Positions 53,056 to 62,079 of a stretch of 64,000 nucleotides of DNA are shown here, one piece after another; position 1 is the stretch's first letter; each line of letters starts with the position of its first letter. The DNA is taken from positions 124,001 to 188,000 of the forward strand of contig NZ_CP039692.1 of NCBI RefSeq assembly GCF_005145045.1, read 5' to 3'. This DNA comes from Agrobacterium larrymoorei (GTDB lineage Bacteria > Pseudomonadota > Alphaproteobacteria > Rhizobiales > Rhizobiaceae). A model generated the notes under the pieces. That model searched no databases. It had not been told where the DNA came from and worked only from the letters and a program-made list of their open reading frames with translations. The translations under genes and the position numbers were made by a program.

Positions 53056-54180
53056 TCACTTGTTATAGGGGTCGGCTGCATCGCGCAGACCATCGCCGAG
53101 AAGGTTCAGCGCCATCACCGCAACGACCACCGCAACACCCGGCAGGAAGAGCCATGGGGCTGTCGCAATCGAGCGGATGTTTTGCGCCTCACGTAGCAGC
53201 ACGCCCCAGGAAATCGTCGGCGGCTGAAGTCCAAGACCGAGGAAGGACAGCGACGTTTCGGCAAGGATCATTGCAGGTACTGCCAGCGTGACGGATGCGA
53301 TGATGTGGCTGGAGAAGCTGGGCAGCATGTGACGGAAAATGATGCGTCCTTCCGGTACGCCATCCAGTCTTGCTGCGGCGACGAATTCTTCCGTTCTGAG
53401 AGACAGGAAGCGTCCACGCACCACACGGGCAAGCTGCGCCCAGCCGGTAAAGGACAGGATGATGGTGATCATCATATATTGCAGCGTTGCGGGCCAGCCC
53501 TGCGGCAGCGCCGCCGCCAGGGCAAGCCAGATGGGAATGGTGGGCAAGGACAGGACGAAATCGATCACGCGCTGCATGACGAAATCGAGCCGACCACCAT
53601 AATATCCCGATATGCCACCCAGCACGATGCCGAGAACGAGCGAGAAAAAGACGCCGACCAGACCGATGGACAGTGAAACCTGCGCACCCTGAACCACGCG
53701 GCTGAAGACATCTCGTCCGAGGCGATCTGCGCCGAACAGAAAGAGCGGGCGTGTCTTGTCCGTGGATGCGAGCAGGTGGACATTCGAGTTGAACAGGCCG
53801 AGCACCGAGTACTCATAACCACGACCGAACAGTTCGATCGGAATTTTCTTCTTCGTATCTTCTACGAAGATTGCGGCAAGCGTTTCCGGGTCGCGCGTCA
53901 GTTTCAGCGGATAGTAGTGCAGCCCGATGGAAAAACCATCCGTCGTATCGAAGAGATGCACACGTTGCGGCGGATGAAACGTGGAGCGGGCGTTTTGGAG
54001 AATGGGATCGTTGATGGCGAAAAAGCCGGGCACGAGCGCTACGATATACATTGCTATCGTAACGAAAAGCGCTGCCATGGCGAGGCGGTGCCGCTTGAAT
54101 GCCCACCAGATGAGCTGCCACTGAGAGGCAACGGCTGCGCGATCCGGGCGCGTATCGATGATTGTTGCGATGTCGGTCAT
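53056..54180 (-). CDS. ABC importer permease (DppC-like, long N-terminal domain)
   Basis: A 374-aa inner-membrane permease, longer than usual. The extra part is a large periplasmic loop (about 60-165) after the first helix (SMYIVALVPGFFAIN-type), then LGADRLGRDVFSRVVQGAQVSL and five helices. The EAA-type loop reads VAAARLDGVPEGRIIFRHMLPS. The long form with a DTTDGFSIGLHYYPLKLT loop is typical of importers of this branch. AGGAGG lies upstream of the ATG. Confidence 0.93.
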   Translation of the reverse strand: MTDIATIIDTRPDRAAVASQWQLIWWAFKRHRLAMAALFVTIAMYIVALVPGFFAINDPILQNARSTFHPPQRVHLFDTTDGFSIGLHYYPLKLTRDPETLAAIFVEDTKKKIPIELFGRGYEYSVLGLFNSNVHLLASTDKTRPLFLFGADRLGRDVFSRVVQGAQVSLSIGLVGVFFSLVLGIVLGGISGYYGGRLDFVMQRVIDFVLSLPTIPIWLALAAALPQGWPATLQYMMITIILSFTGWAQLARVVRGRFLSLRTEEFVAAARLDGVPEGRIIFRHMLPSFSSHIIASVTLAVPAMILAETSLSFLGLGLQPPTISWGVLLREAQNIRSIATAPWLFLPGVAVVVAVMALNLLGDGLRDAADPYNK

Positions 54181-54189
54181 GGCGCCCTC

Positions 54190-55176
54190 CTATTCGAGCC
54201 GGATGCGGGGATCGACCAGCGCCAGCAGGATATCGCTGATGAGCGATCCGATAAGCGTCAGGGCGCAGATGAGGAGCACGAAGGCACCGGCGAGATACAT
54301 GTCCTGCGCCATGAGCGACTGAAGAAGCAGCGGCGCGGCGGTTGGCAGATTGAGAACGATGGCGACAACCACCGAGCCCGAAATGAGGTTGGGCAGAAGC
54401 CATGCAATGGTAGAAATGAATGGGTTCAGCGCAATTCTGAGCGGATATTTCGTCAACAGACGAAACTCGGAAAGACCTTTGGCGCGCGCAGTCGTGACGT
54501 AGGGCTTTGGCAGTTCATCCAGCATATTGGCGCGCATGACGCGGATCAGGCTGGCTGTGGAGGAAACCGCAAGGATGGTGACGGGCAGCCAGATATGCGC
54601 CATCAGATCCATCATCTTGGCGATGCTCCACGGAGCTGTCTCGAACTGGGCCGAGAACAGGCCACCGACATCCGCCCCGAACTCCACCGCGGCGACATAC
54701 ATCAGCACCAGCGCAAGCAGAAAGGACGGGATGGAAAGCCCGAAGAAGGAGAAGGCCGTAAACATGTAGTCGCCGATGGAATATTTGCGCACGGCGGAGA
54801 AGACGCCGATAGGCAGCGCAATCGCCCATGTGGCCAGCAGACTGGCAATTGCCAACACCAGCGTCAGCGCCATGCGCTCCCAGATCAGACCCGAAACCGG
54901 CTGCTGCCACTCGAAGGACATGCCAAAATCGCCGTGGCTGATGATGCCCCATATCCATTTGAGATACTGGATGATCATAGGGTCGCCGAGACCGAAGCGC
55001 TCGCGCAATTGCGCGGCGGTGTTCTGGTCGATGACTTCGTTCGAAGCGGCAAGCGTGGCGATATAGGTCGTCACATAGTCGCCGGGCGGCAACTGAATGA
55101 GGACAAAGGCAAGGAAGCTGACGGCAAACAGCGATGGGATCATCCACAGCAGCCGTTTCACGATGAAGACCAACAT
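54190..55176 (-). CDS. ABC importer permease (DppB-like)
   Basis: A 328-aa inner-membrane permease of the DppB type: first helix KRLLWMIPSLFAVSFLAFV, then QLPPGDYVTTYIATLAASN, four to five further helices, the EAA-type loop PKPYVTTARAKGLSEFRLLTKYPLRIALNP, and the end LALVDPRIRLE. The ATG at 55176 was chosen because it begins the first helix properly; the longer frame runs back over the stem-loops. It follows the binding-protein gene. Confidence 0.93.
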   Translation of the reverse strand: MLVFIVKRLLWMIPSLFAVSFLAFVLIQLPPGDYVTTYIATLAASNEVIDQNTAAQLRERFGLGDPMIIQYLKWIWGIISHGDFGMSFEWQQPVSGLIWERMALTLVLAIASLLATWAIALPIGVFSAVRKYSIGDYMFTAFSFFGLSIPSFLLALVLMYVAAVEFGADVGGLFSAQFETAPWSIAKMMDLMAHIWLPVTILAVSSTASLIRVMRANMLDELPKPYVTTARAKGLSEFRLLTKYPLRIALNPFISTIAWLLPNLISGSVVVAIVLNLPTAAPLLLQSLMAQDMYLAGAFVLLICALTLIGSLISDILLALVDPRIRLE

Positions 55177-55203
55177 GTCGTTCTCACAATCACGTTTTGC
55201 AGC

Positions 55204-55228
55204 ATATCCGCCTGCAGAAAGCGGATAT
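55204..55228 (-). other. Stem-loop 1 in the binding-protein/permease gap (importer 5)
   Basis: ATATCCGC (55204-55211) pairs perfectly with GCGGATAT (55221-55228), with a 9-nt loop. It is one of two structures in the same gap and corresponds to those in the other importer operons. Confidence 0.6.
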
Positions 55229-55251
55229 CTGCCACTCGACCCAATCGAAAA

Positions 55252-55275
55252 GTGTCGCCGCGCGAACGGCGACAC
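55252..55275 (-). other. Stem-loop 2 in the binding-protein/permease gap (importer 5)
   Basis: GTGTCGCCG (55252-55260) pairs perfectly with CGGCGACAC (55267-55275) around a 6-nt loop. It lies 11 bp past the binding-protein stop. On the minus strand TTTTCG follows, so it may work as an attenuator as well as an mRNA protector. Confidence 0.65.
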
Positions 55276-55286
55276 GCATCAGTCGT

Positions 55287-57236
55287 TTAGCTTGTGAAGG
55301 TGAACTGCTGCGGCAGCGCGGGACCGGGGTTCGGCCAGGACCAACTGTCCGGTTCTTTTTCTGGAACGTTGTGGAGATTGTTCCTGATGATGCCGAAACC
55401 GCCAACCGCAAGGCAGACGCCAATCGTTTCGAATTCATCCGCAGCGATATCGAAAATCTGCTTCATGATTTCGCCGCGCTTGGCAATATCCGCAGTCGAG
55501 CGCGCCTCGTCGAAAAGCTTGAAACGCTTCTTCTGGCTTTCCGGTGGCTCTTCGCCCTTCTGGCCGTTGGATGTGTACCAGAGTGCCCACGGAATGGCGT
55601 AGCGCGATCCTTGCGGATGGAAGGCGAAGAAGTCGCGCGGGTCGAGCATCGGGTCCAGTCCGCCGGGTCCCGGCCAGACGGCGGCATCATGGGCGTTGTC
55701 ATCACCGCGCGTGTAATACAGAGCACGCTCGATGGTGTTGACCTTGATATCGACGCCGATCTGCGCCCACTGGGCCTTTACCAGTTCAAGCGTATCCACG
55801 AGATCGGGATAGAGCGTTGGAATGACATCGATGGAGAAGAAGATGGGCTGGCCATCGGGACGCAGGCGAATGCCGTTGTCATTCTTCTTGTCGTATCCGG
55901 CCTTGTCCAGAAGCTCGTTGGCTTTATCAGGATCGAACTCGCTGAACTGTCGACCAAGTTTCTCGTGATACCATGGATGCGTTGGACGTGGACCAGCCTG
56001 ATAGGCCTCGCTCTGCCCGAAATAGACGATCTCGATGATCTCTTCGCGGTTGAGCCCCAAAGACAGTGCCTGCCGGAAGGACTTGTCCGCAAACATCTTG
56101 CGCATGGCAGGATCTTTGTGGGTGATGTTGAGGTAAATCTGGCACTGCTGAGCAGCCGAGGGTATCAGCGTCATCAGCCGGTAATCGCCCTTTTCCATGT
56201 TCTTGGAGAGCGTCGGCTTGTTGGCAAGAACGCTGATATGCCGCTCCTGAATATCGATCTTGCCCGAGATTACGTTCAGCATCAGGGATTCGACATCCTG
56301 AGAAATGCCGAAATTGATCTCGTTGATGTAGGGCAACTGGTTGCCCTCGGTATCGACCTGCCAGAAATACGGGTTACGGGTCATCACGACGCGCGTCGCG
56401 CCACCGGAATATGGCTCCTTGACGACCCATGGATCCAGCGTCGGCTTGTCGACATTGGACCAGCGGGACGGGATTTCAATATCGCCGCATTTGGCGCGGA
56501 AAAGCTCGGTCCAGCTGGAAACGCCCGCTGCCTTGATCTCCGCATCCAAGGCCGCATTGTATTTCGGCAGGAACTTGCTGCAATAATGCTTGGGGAACAG
56601 CGTGGGGTGCTGGCCGAGCGGTGTCGCGAGGTTTTCGAGATACAGCGCGTTTGCAGCCGCAAATTTGAACTTCACGGTGAAATCATCGACTTTCGATACA
56701 TCGACGGCCTTGCCTGCCACGGATAGCTGCGCCGGGGTGGCGCTATAAAGCTCCTTGTTCTTGATGCAGTCTTCGATGGCAAACACCACGTCGTCGGCGG
56801 TAAAAGGATGGCCATCGGACCACTTCACGCCCTGTATCAGATGGAAGGTGAACTCGGATGCGTCTGGGCTGACTTCCCACTTTTCGGCAAGGTTCGGCAG
56901 AACCTCGGTGAATTCCATGTTCCAGCGAACAAGGCTCTGATTGCCGACCATGCGCAGGATGCCGTTATGGTCCGACGAGCCGCGCAGGCCACGCCGCAGG
57001 GTGCCGCCATAGGTGCCGACTTTTTCGAACGGCGTCACCACCATCGGGTTCTTCGGCAGACGATCCGCCAGAGGCGGCAACTTCCCATCCTTGACGAGAG
57101 CGGCCAGTTCAGGCGCTTCCTTGCCAGCAGCAGCGCTGGCCGAAGTGCCGACGAGAGACAGCGCAGCGACGCCCCCCAGCCCGGCAATAAAGGTACGGCG
57201 CGTCACGCCGTGCGAGATATCATCCCCATCGCGCAT
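55287..57236 (-). CDS. ABC importer substrate-binding protein (SBP_bac_5, long form)
   Basis: A 649-aa exported binding protein with a Tat signal (TRRTFIAGLGGVAALSLVG, twin Arg) and cleavage after about ASA. The mature chain has the family landmarks LAEKWEVSPDASEFTFHLI, GVKWSDGHPFTADDVVFAIED and FRQALSLGLNREEI. The extra length is typical of the branch that uses the long DppC-like permease. The ATG at 57236 follows AGGAAA-type sequence. It leads the operon divergent from gntR (57539). Likely cargo: a sugar oligomer or sugar acid. Confidence 0.92.
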   Translation of the reverse strand: MRDGDDISHGVTRRTFIAGLGGVAALSLVGTSASAAAGKEAPELAALVKDGKLPPLADRLPKNPMVVTPFEKVGTYGGTLRRGLRGSSDHNGILRMVGNQSLVRWNMEFTEVLPNLAEKWEVSPDASEFTFHLIQGVKWSDGHPFTADDVVFAIEDCIKNKELYSATPAQLSVAGKAVDVSKVDDFTVKFKFAAANALYLENLATPLGQHPTLFPKHYCSKFLPKYNAALDAEIKAAGVSSWTELFRAKCGDIEIPSRWSNVDKPTLDPWVVKEPYSGGATRVVMTRNPYFWQVDTEGNQLPYINEINFGISQDVESLMLNVISGKIDIQERHISVLANKPTLSKNMEKGDYRLMTLIPSAAQQCQIYLNITHKDPAMRKMFADKSFRQALSLGLNREEIIEIVYFGQSEAYQAGPRPTHPWYHEKLGRQFSEFDPDKANELLDKAGYDKKNDNGIRLRPDGQPIFFSIDVIPTLYPDLVDTLELVKAQWAQIGVDIKVNTIERALYYTRGDDNAHDAAVWPGPGGLDPMLDPRDFFAFHPQGSRYAIPWALWYTSNGQKGEEPPESQKKRFKLFDEARSTADIAKRGEIMKQIFDIAADEFETIGVCLAVGGFGIIRNNLHNVPEKEPDSWSWPNPGPALPQQFTFTS

Positions 57237-57538
57237 CGATCGATTTCCTCCCAAAAGATCGCAGGTCGCAGCAAGGTACAAAACCTCATTGCTTCAGCCT
57301 TCTGGCCAACCCGCGTGCCAATCCTCCATCGGCAGGGTGACCATATGGGTGTTTTCAGATGATTACAAGTATTGACAGATTTTTACAGATTTTTTATTCG
57401 TGGATAGAGTTTTCGTTATCAGGCGCCTTGGTTGCGTTTGGGAGTTGATCGGCTCCCGGACCGCCTGTAGACACGCGCTTAACGGCACAGGATACGAAAA
57501 GCTGAAAAGATTCAGCGATTTGCGACGAGAGGGCGCAG
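57237..57538. other. 302-bp divergent control region (importer 5 / gntR)
   Basis: No gene is present. The AT-rich part (57361-57420) holds a tandem direct repeat at 57375 and is the probable promoter/operator region for the importer operon and the FadR-type regulator. Frames read here are out of phase with both genes and unsupported. Confidence 0.6.
57375..57394 (+). repeat. Tandem 10-bp direct repeat
   Basis: ACAGATTTTT occurs twice in direct succession (57375-57384 and 57385-57394). One helical turn per copy would place two proteins on the same DNA face. It lies 139 bp upstream of the importer 5 binding-protein start. Confidence 0.4.
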
Positions 57539-58264
57539 ATGGATAATCTGACCACATCCGCTCCCCCCAGGAGCGAGACACGGCTGAGCGACATCGTGTA
57601 CGAGAAGATCGTCGGGATGATCAGCGATGGCCGCTTTCCGCTGAACGAGCGGCTGCCTTCTGAACAAAGCCTGGCGTCGATGTTCGGCGCATCACGCCCG
57701 GTCGTCCGCGAGGCGCTGGAAAGACTGCGCAATGACGACCTCATCGTGTCGCAAAAGGGTTCTGGTTCCTATGTGCGCCAGCAGCCCGATTCTTCGGTTC
57801 TGCAACAGGTTCCCGTCGGCTCGCTTGCCGACGTGCAGCGCTTTTTCGAATTCAGATCGGGCCTCGAAGCATCTGCCGCAGAACTCGCCGCACGCAACTG
57901 GCAGCCCGCGGATAGATCGCGCATCGAGCAGGCACTTGCAGCGCTGGAGCTCTGCCTGGAGCGGGGCGATCTGGGCGCGGAAGAAGACTTTGCCCTGCAT
58001 GACGCAATTGCCAGAGCGAGCCATAACCAGTTTCACATAACGGTACGCACCTGGTTCAAACCCCACTTCGCTATCGGGCAATCCGTAACACGCAGTCTCA
58101 GCCTCAAACGCACGCCTCAACATGTTCGTGACGTACAGAACGAACATACCGCAATCGTTGAAGCGGTGTTCGAGCGACAGGAGCAGGCCGCTCATGACGC
58201 GATGAAGGATCACATACTGAAAGCGCGCGCCCGCATGTTCAAAGGCGTGGGAGGTAGCGGGTGA
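57539..58264 (+). CDS. GntR-family regulator, FadR subfamily
   Basis: A 241-aa regulator: the winged HTH (LSDIVYEKIVGMISDGRFPLNERLPSEQSLASMFGASRPVVREAL, about 13-60; ending GSGSYVRQQP) and an FCD helical domain (about 95-225; FALHDAIARASHNQF carries the Asp/His ligand cluster). The start has GAGAGGG upstream. It is divergent from the importer 5 operon and leads the lactonase-aldolase pair, so it probably controls all of them. Confidence 0.93.
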   Translation: MDNLTTSAPPRSETRLSDIVYEKIVGMISDGRFPLNERLPSEQSLASMFGASRPVVREALERLRNDDLIVSQKGSGSYVRQQPDSSVLQQVPVGSLADVQRFFEFRSGLEASAAELAARNWQPADRSRIEQALAALELCLERGDLGAEEDFALHDAIARASHNQFHITVRTWFKPHFAIGQSVTRSLSLKRTPQHVRDVQNEHTAIVEAVFERQEQAAHDAMKDHILKARARMFKGVGGSG

Positions 58265-58312
58265 CCTGAACGTCCGAGTGAATCACGCAACACGAATGAT
58301 GGAGGAGAATTC

Positions 58313-59194
58313 GTGAGCCAGCCCCGCATAATCGAGCCTGCAATTCAGACACTGATCGACACGCCTCTGCGCGTAGGCGAATCACCCACTTGGGACGAGC
58401 GAACCGGGGACCTGTGGTTCGTGGATATTCTGGCCCCGGCAATTTTCCGCCTTTCAGCAGCCGGAAAGCTTCAGCGATTCGACATGCCGACACAGATCGG
58501 CTGTCTCGGTCTTTGCCAGAGCAACCTCATCGTCGCAGCGCTGAAAACCGGCGTTCATCTGCTGAACCCGGAAAATGGCAGGCTGGAAATTCTTTGCGAC
58601 CCGGATGAGGGACGAGCGGACAGCCGGTTGAATGACGGAAAAGTTGGACCGGATGGCCACTTCTGGGTCGGGACAAGAGATGAGGCCGAAGTCCCCACCG
58701 GCAATGCTCGCCTCTATCGCGTTTCGCCGGGCGGCGATGTGGAGCGCTTCATAGACGGCAATATGCTGACATCCAACGGTCTTGCCTGGAGCCCCGATGG
58801 AACGCGGATGTACCATTCGGATAGCAGCGGGCTGCTGCTTCAGGTTTTCGATTTCGACGTTCAGACGGGCAAACTCGGCCCCGCCAGACGCCTCCATGAT
58901 TTTCAGCCGGATGAAGGCAGGCCGGATGGCGCCGCGACCGATAGCGAAGGCTGTTACTGGAGTGCCGGTGTACAGGCGGGCAGGTTGAATCGCTTCACCC
59001 CCGATGGCGAACTGTTCGAAATCTACAGGATGCCGTTCAAGGGGCCGACCATGCCCTGCTTCGGCGGCCCTGACCTGAAGACGCTATACGTTACCAGCCT
59101 CGTGACGGACACGAACGGCATTACGACAGCAGGAACGCTGGTGGCTTTCGAAGCGCCCGTTGCTGGCGCACCGGTCCACAAATTCGCCCTTTGA
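58313..59194 (+). CDS. SMP-30/gluconolactonase-family lactonase
   Basis: A 293-aa six-bladed propeller enzyme. Metal-site residues lie in VGESPTWDE (Glu), NDGKVGPDGHFWVG (Asn) and TSNGLAWSPDG (Asn/Asp). It hydrolyses aldonolactones to sugar acids. The start is a GTG with GGAGG about 8 nt upstream. It is 48 bp behind the regulator and followed by the aldolase gene. It should act between an aldose dehydrogenase, absent from this window, and the dehydratase at 50089. Confidence 0.9.
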   Translation: MSQPRIIEPAIQTLIDTPLRVGESPTWDERTGDLWFVDILAPAIFRLSAAGKLQRFDMPTQIGCLGLCQSNLIVAALKTGVHLLNPENGRLEILCDPDEGRADSRLNDGKVGPDGHFWVGTRDEAEVPTGNARLYRVSPGGDVERFIDGNMLTSNGLAWSPDGTRMYHSDSSGLLLQVFDFDVQTGKLGPARRLHDFQPDEGRPDGAATDSEGCYWSAGVQAGRLNRFTPDGELFEIYRMPFKGPTMPCFGGPDLKTLYVTSLVTDTNGITTAGTLVAFEAPVAGAPVHKFAL

Positions 59195-59225
59195 CGATAG
59201 ATTTCACTCCACGGGAGACCGATTG

Positions 59226-60122
59226 ATGACGACATTTGATATTCGCCAGACGCTGCACGGCATTTCCGGCGTACCCGTTACGGCATACGACTCCGATGGA
59301 GAGATCAATTCCGATATAACCGCCGAGGCCTATGCCCGTGTGGCCAGGGCTGGAATCCACAACATTGTCGCGGCTGGCAACACAGGCGAGTTCTATGCAC
59401 TGACGCCTGCTGAAATCCTGAAAGTTTACGAGGCCGCAATCAAGGGTGTGGACGGTGTTGCCCCTGTCACCGCAGCAATCGGGCGCTCTCAGCGCGAAGC
59501 AATTGCGATGGCGCGAACCGCGAAGGAACTCGGCGCCTCGGCAGTGATGTCTCACCAGCCGGTCGATCCGTTCGCAGCCCCGCAATCGCAAATCGACTAT
59601 TTCCTTGGGCTTGCGGAAGATAGCGAGCTTCCTCTCGTGGCCTATGTGAGAGCAGATGGGTTTGCGGTGGACGATATGGTCAGGCTCTCCAGCCATCCGA
59701 ATGTCGCGGGCATCAAATTCGCCACCACCGATATTATGCTGCTGTCCCGCGCTATTGCCGCCTCCGATAGCAACGGGGCTCTTTACATCTGCGGCCTCGC
59801 AGAAAGCTGGGCGCCAGCCTTCGCCGCGGTGGGAGCGCGCGGTTTTACCTCCGGTCTCGTCAATGTCGCGCCGCATTTTTCCATGCAGGTTCACGAGGCT
59901 CTCTTGGCAGGCGATTTCGACGGTGCCCGCAAGATCGTGGAGAAGATCGAGTTGTTCGAGCGGCTGCGCACGCGCTACAGAAACGGCGCCAATGTGACGG
60001 TGGTGAAGGAAGCCATGGAAATCATGGGGTTGCCGGTCGGCCCGGTGCGCGCGCCCGGGCTCGTGCGACTGGATGCGCAGGATCGTGCTGCCCTGGAGGA
60101 GCTTCTTACCAGCTGGCAGTGA
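59226..60122 (+). CDS. DapA-family aldolase/dehydratase (sugar-acid type)
   Basis: A 298-aa TIM barrel of the DHDPS/NAL superfamily with the Schiff-base K164 (VAGIKFATTD) and Tyr140 (LVAYVRADGF). The GNTGEFYAL loop matches the GTTGE phosphate/carboxylate loop. The ATG at 59226 has GGGAG upstream. In this context it most likely cleaves or dehydrates a 2-keto-3-deoxy sugar acid (KDG/KDGal-like aldolase or deoxyglucarate dehydratase). It converges on recQ. It differs from the DapA-like protein at 24906 in retaining the Tyr. Confidence 0.88.
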   Translation: MTTFDIRQTLHGISGVPVTAYDSDGEINSDITAEAYARVARAGIHNIVAAGNTGEFYALTPAEILKVYEAAIKGVDGVAPVTAAIGRSQREAIAMARTAKELGASAVMSHQPVDPFAAPQSQIDYFLGLAEDSELPLVAYVRADGFAVDDMVRLSSHPNVAGIKFATTDIMLLSRAIAASDSNGALYICGLAESWAPAFAAVGARGFTSGLVNVAPHFSMQVHEALLAGDFDGARKIVEKIELFERLRTRYRNGANVTVVKEAMEIMGLPVGPVRAPGLVRLDAQDRAALEELLTSWQ

Positions 60123-60137
60123 GTTTTCGCTCAGCGC

Positions 60138-61997
60138 CTAACGCGAGTGGGCGTTGATCACTTCCAGAAATGCCTCCCCGAAGCGTTCCAGCTTGGACGG
60201 TCCGACGCCGGAAATATCCAGCATCTCATCCTCGTCGGACGGTCTTTCGGTCGCAAAAGCAACGAGCGTCGTATCGGGAAAAACGACATAGGGCGGAACG
60301 CCGAGGTCCTTTGAGATTTCCATGCGGGTGGCGCGCAATGCCTTGAACAGTTCGAGATCCGCACCCTCCAGACCGGCCTTGGCATTTGCGGAACTGGCGG
60401 AAGACGAGCGTGCGGCCTTGCCTGTCGTGGGGCGATCCTTACGGAAGCGCACCTCCCTCTCCCGCTTGAAAACGGCGCGCGATTCCGGCTCGAGCTTCAG
60501 CGCCCCGAAAGCCGTGTGATCGACGCTGATCAGCCCGGCGGCCAGAAGCTGCCGGTAAACGGACTGCCATGTCTTCGGCGGCAAATCCTTGCCTGCGCCG
60601 AAGACCGGCATATGAACGTGTTCGAAGCGGATCGTCTTTTCGTTTTCGTTGCCCATGAGCACATCGACAAGATGCCCCGTGCCGAAACGCTCACCCGTCC
60701 TATAGATCGCCGCCATCGCCTTGATCGCTGCTTCGGTTCCATCCCATGTCTCGACCGGCTTCAGGCAGGTATCGCAGTTGCCGCAATTGCCACCGTGAGA
60801 CTCACCGAAATGCTTGAGGATAGCCTGCCTGCGGCAACCTGCAGTCTCGCAAATTCCCAGCAAAGCGTTGAGCTTGGCACGCTCTATGCGCTTGATTTCG
60901 GGGCTCGAGTTGCCGTCATCGATCATGCGGCCCCGCTGGATCACGTCTGCCATGCCATAAGCCATCCAGACATCTGAAGGCAATCCATCGCGACCGGCGC
61001 GGCCTGTTTCCTGATAGTAGGCTTCGACCGAACCCGGCAAATCCAGATGCGCGACGTAACGCACATTCGGTTTGTCAATGCCCATTCCGAACGCGACGGT
61101 AGCGACGAGGCAGAGCTCTTCTTCTTTCAGAAACGCATCCTGATGCCGATCGCGCAGCTCCCGTTCCATTCCGGCATGATAAGGCAGCGCATTGATGCCC
61201 TGTGCATTAAGCCAGTCTGCCGTATCATCCACCTTGGCGCGGGAGAGGCAATAAACGATGCCGCTCGACCCTTTGTGCCGCGAAAGAAAGCGCAACAATT
61301 GCTGCCTCGGCTGGTCCCGCTCGACAATTTCATAGGCGATGTTGGGCCTGTCGAACGACGTCGTGAACACTTCCGCAGACTGGAGCTGCAACCGCTCGAT
61401 AATATCGTCTCGGGTGTGGGGATCAGCTGTGGCCGTCAGCGCCATGCGCGGAACGCCGGGATATTCCTCCACCAATCGACCAAGCTCACGATATTCCGGG
61501 CGGAAATCATGCCCCCATTGGGACACGCAATGCGCTTCGTCTATAGCGAAGAGAGACAGCTTCGTTCTACCGATAAACTCCTTGAAACCCGGCGTGACGA
61601 TACGCTCCGGCGTCACATAGAGAAGGTCCAGCTGCCCGGAATGAACCGCCTGACGCACCTCCATGAACTCTTCTCGCGACAGGGAAGAATTAAGTGCGGC
61701 AGCGCGCACACCCAGTTGCTTCAGGGCTTCCACCTGATCGCGCATCAAGGCGATCAGTGGTGATACGACGATGCCAAGCCCTTCCCGGCACAGCGCCGGA
61801 ATCTGAAAGCACAGCGATTTACCCGCGCCTGTCGGAAACAGCACAACGGCGTCACCACCTGCCATCACCTGATCGACGACTTCCTGCTGCCTGCCGCGAA
61901 AGGAAGAGTATCCATAAACCTGCTTCAACAGGGAAAGCGGACTTTCACGACCTGTATCGACAAAAAGACTTTTGGTGGGGCTCTCGGACTGCGGCAT
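60138..61997 (-). CDS. recQ: ATP-dependent DNA helicase RecQ
   Basis: A 619-aa 3'-5' superfamily 2 helicase. Motif I is [12 protein letters not shown], motif II is DEAH ([20 protein letters not shown] includes the aromatic-rich loop), and motif VI is [12 protein letters not shown]. The RQC zinc cysteines are in CETAGCRRQ and CGNCDTC, and an HRDC domain lies at the C-terminus (about 540-615). Length and order match E. coli RecQ. The start is at 61997 with only a weak Shine-Dalgarno. A very stable hairpin lies 18 bp upstream. Role: recombination and replication-fork repair; unrelated to the metabolic genes. Confidence 0.96.
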   Translation of the reverse strand: MPQSESPTKSLFVDTGRESPLSLLKQVYGYSSFRGRQQEVVDQVMAGGDAVVLFPTGAGKSLCFQIPALCREGLGIVVSPLIALMRDQVEALKQLGVRAAALNSSLSREEFMEVRQAVHSGQLDLLYVTPERIVTPGFKEFIGRTKLSLFAIDEAHCVSQWGHDFRPEYRELGRLVEEYPGVPRMALTATADPHTRDDIIERLQLQSAEVFTTSFDRPNIAYEIVERDQPRQQLLRFLSRHKGSSGIVYCLSRAKVDDTADWLNAQGINALPYHAGMERELRDRHQDAFLKEEELCLVATVAFGMGIDKPNVRYVAHLDLPGSVEAYYQETGRAGRDGLPSDVWMAYGMADVIQRGRMIDDGNSSPEIKRIERAKLNALLGICETAGCRRQAILKHFGESHGGNCGNCDTCLKPVETWDGTEAAIKAMAAIYRTGERFGTGHLVDVLMGNENEKTIRFEHVHMPVFGAGKDLPPKTWQSVYRQLLAAGLISVDHTAFGALKLEPESRAVFKREREVRFRKDRPTTGKAARSSSASSANAKAGLEGADLELFKALRATRMEISKDLGVPPYVVFPDTTLVAFATERPSDEDEMLDISGVGPSKLERFGEAFLEVINAHSR

Positions 61998-62015
61998 GGA
62001 ATCGCTCGTTACGGT

Positions 62016-62044
62016 AAAGGCACTCTATGCCATAGAGTGCCTTT
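62016..62044 (-). terminator. Long perfect hairpin between a small gene and recQ
   Basis: AAAGGCACTCTAT (62016-62028) and ATAGAGTGCCTTT (62032-62044) form a 13-bp perfect stem with a 3-nt loop. On both strands the stem starts with AAA and ends with TTT. It fits a terminator for the small gene at 62080, but it ends only 18 bp upstream of the recQ start, so it would also lie in any recQ leader transcribed from upstream. Confidence 0.7.
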
Positions 62045-62079
62045 GAGCGCGAGCCTCGAGACAAATCTACGCTATTCGC

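Noticed and set aside
53776..55290. 504-aa plus-strand frame, and a similar 509-aa frame at 55197-56726
   Set aside because: They run antisense to the importer 5 permeases and binding protein. Their composition (Arg, His, Asp, Gln rich) is typical of reverse-strand reading of membrane and exported proteins.
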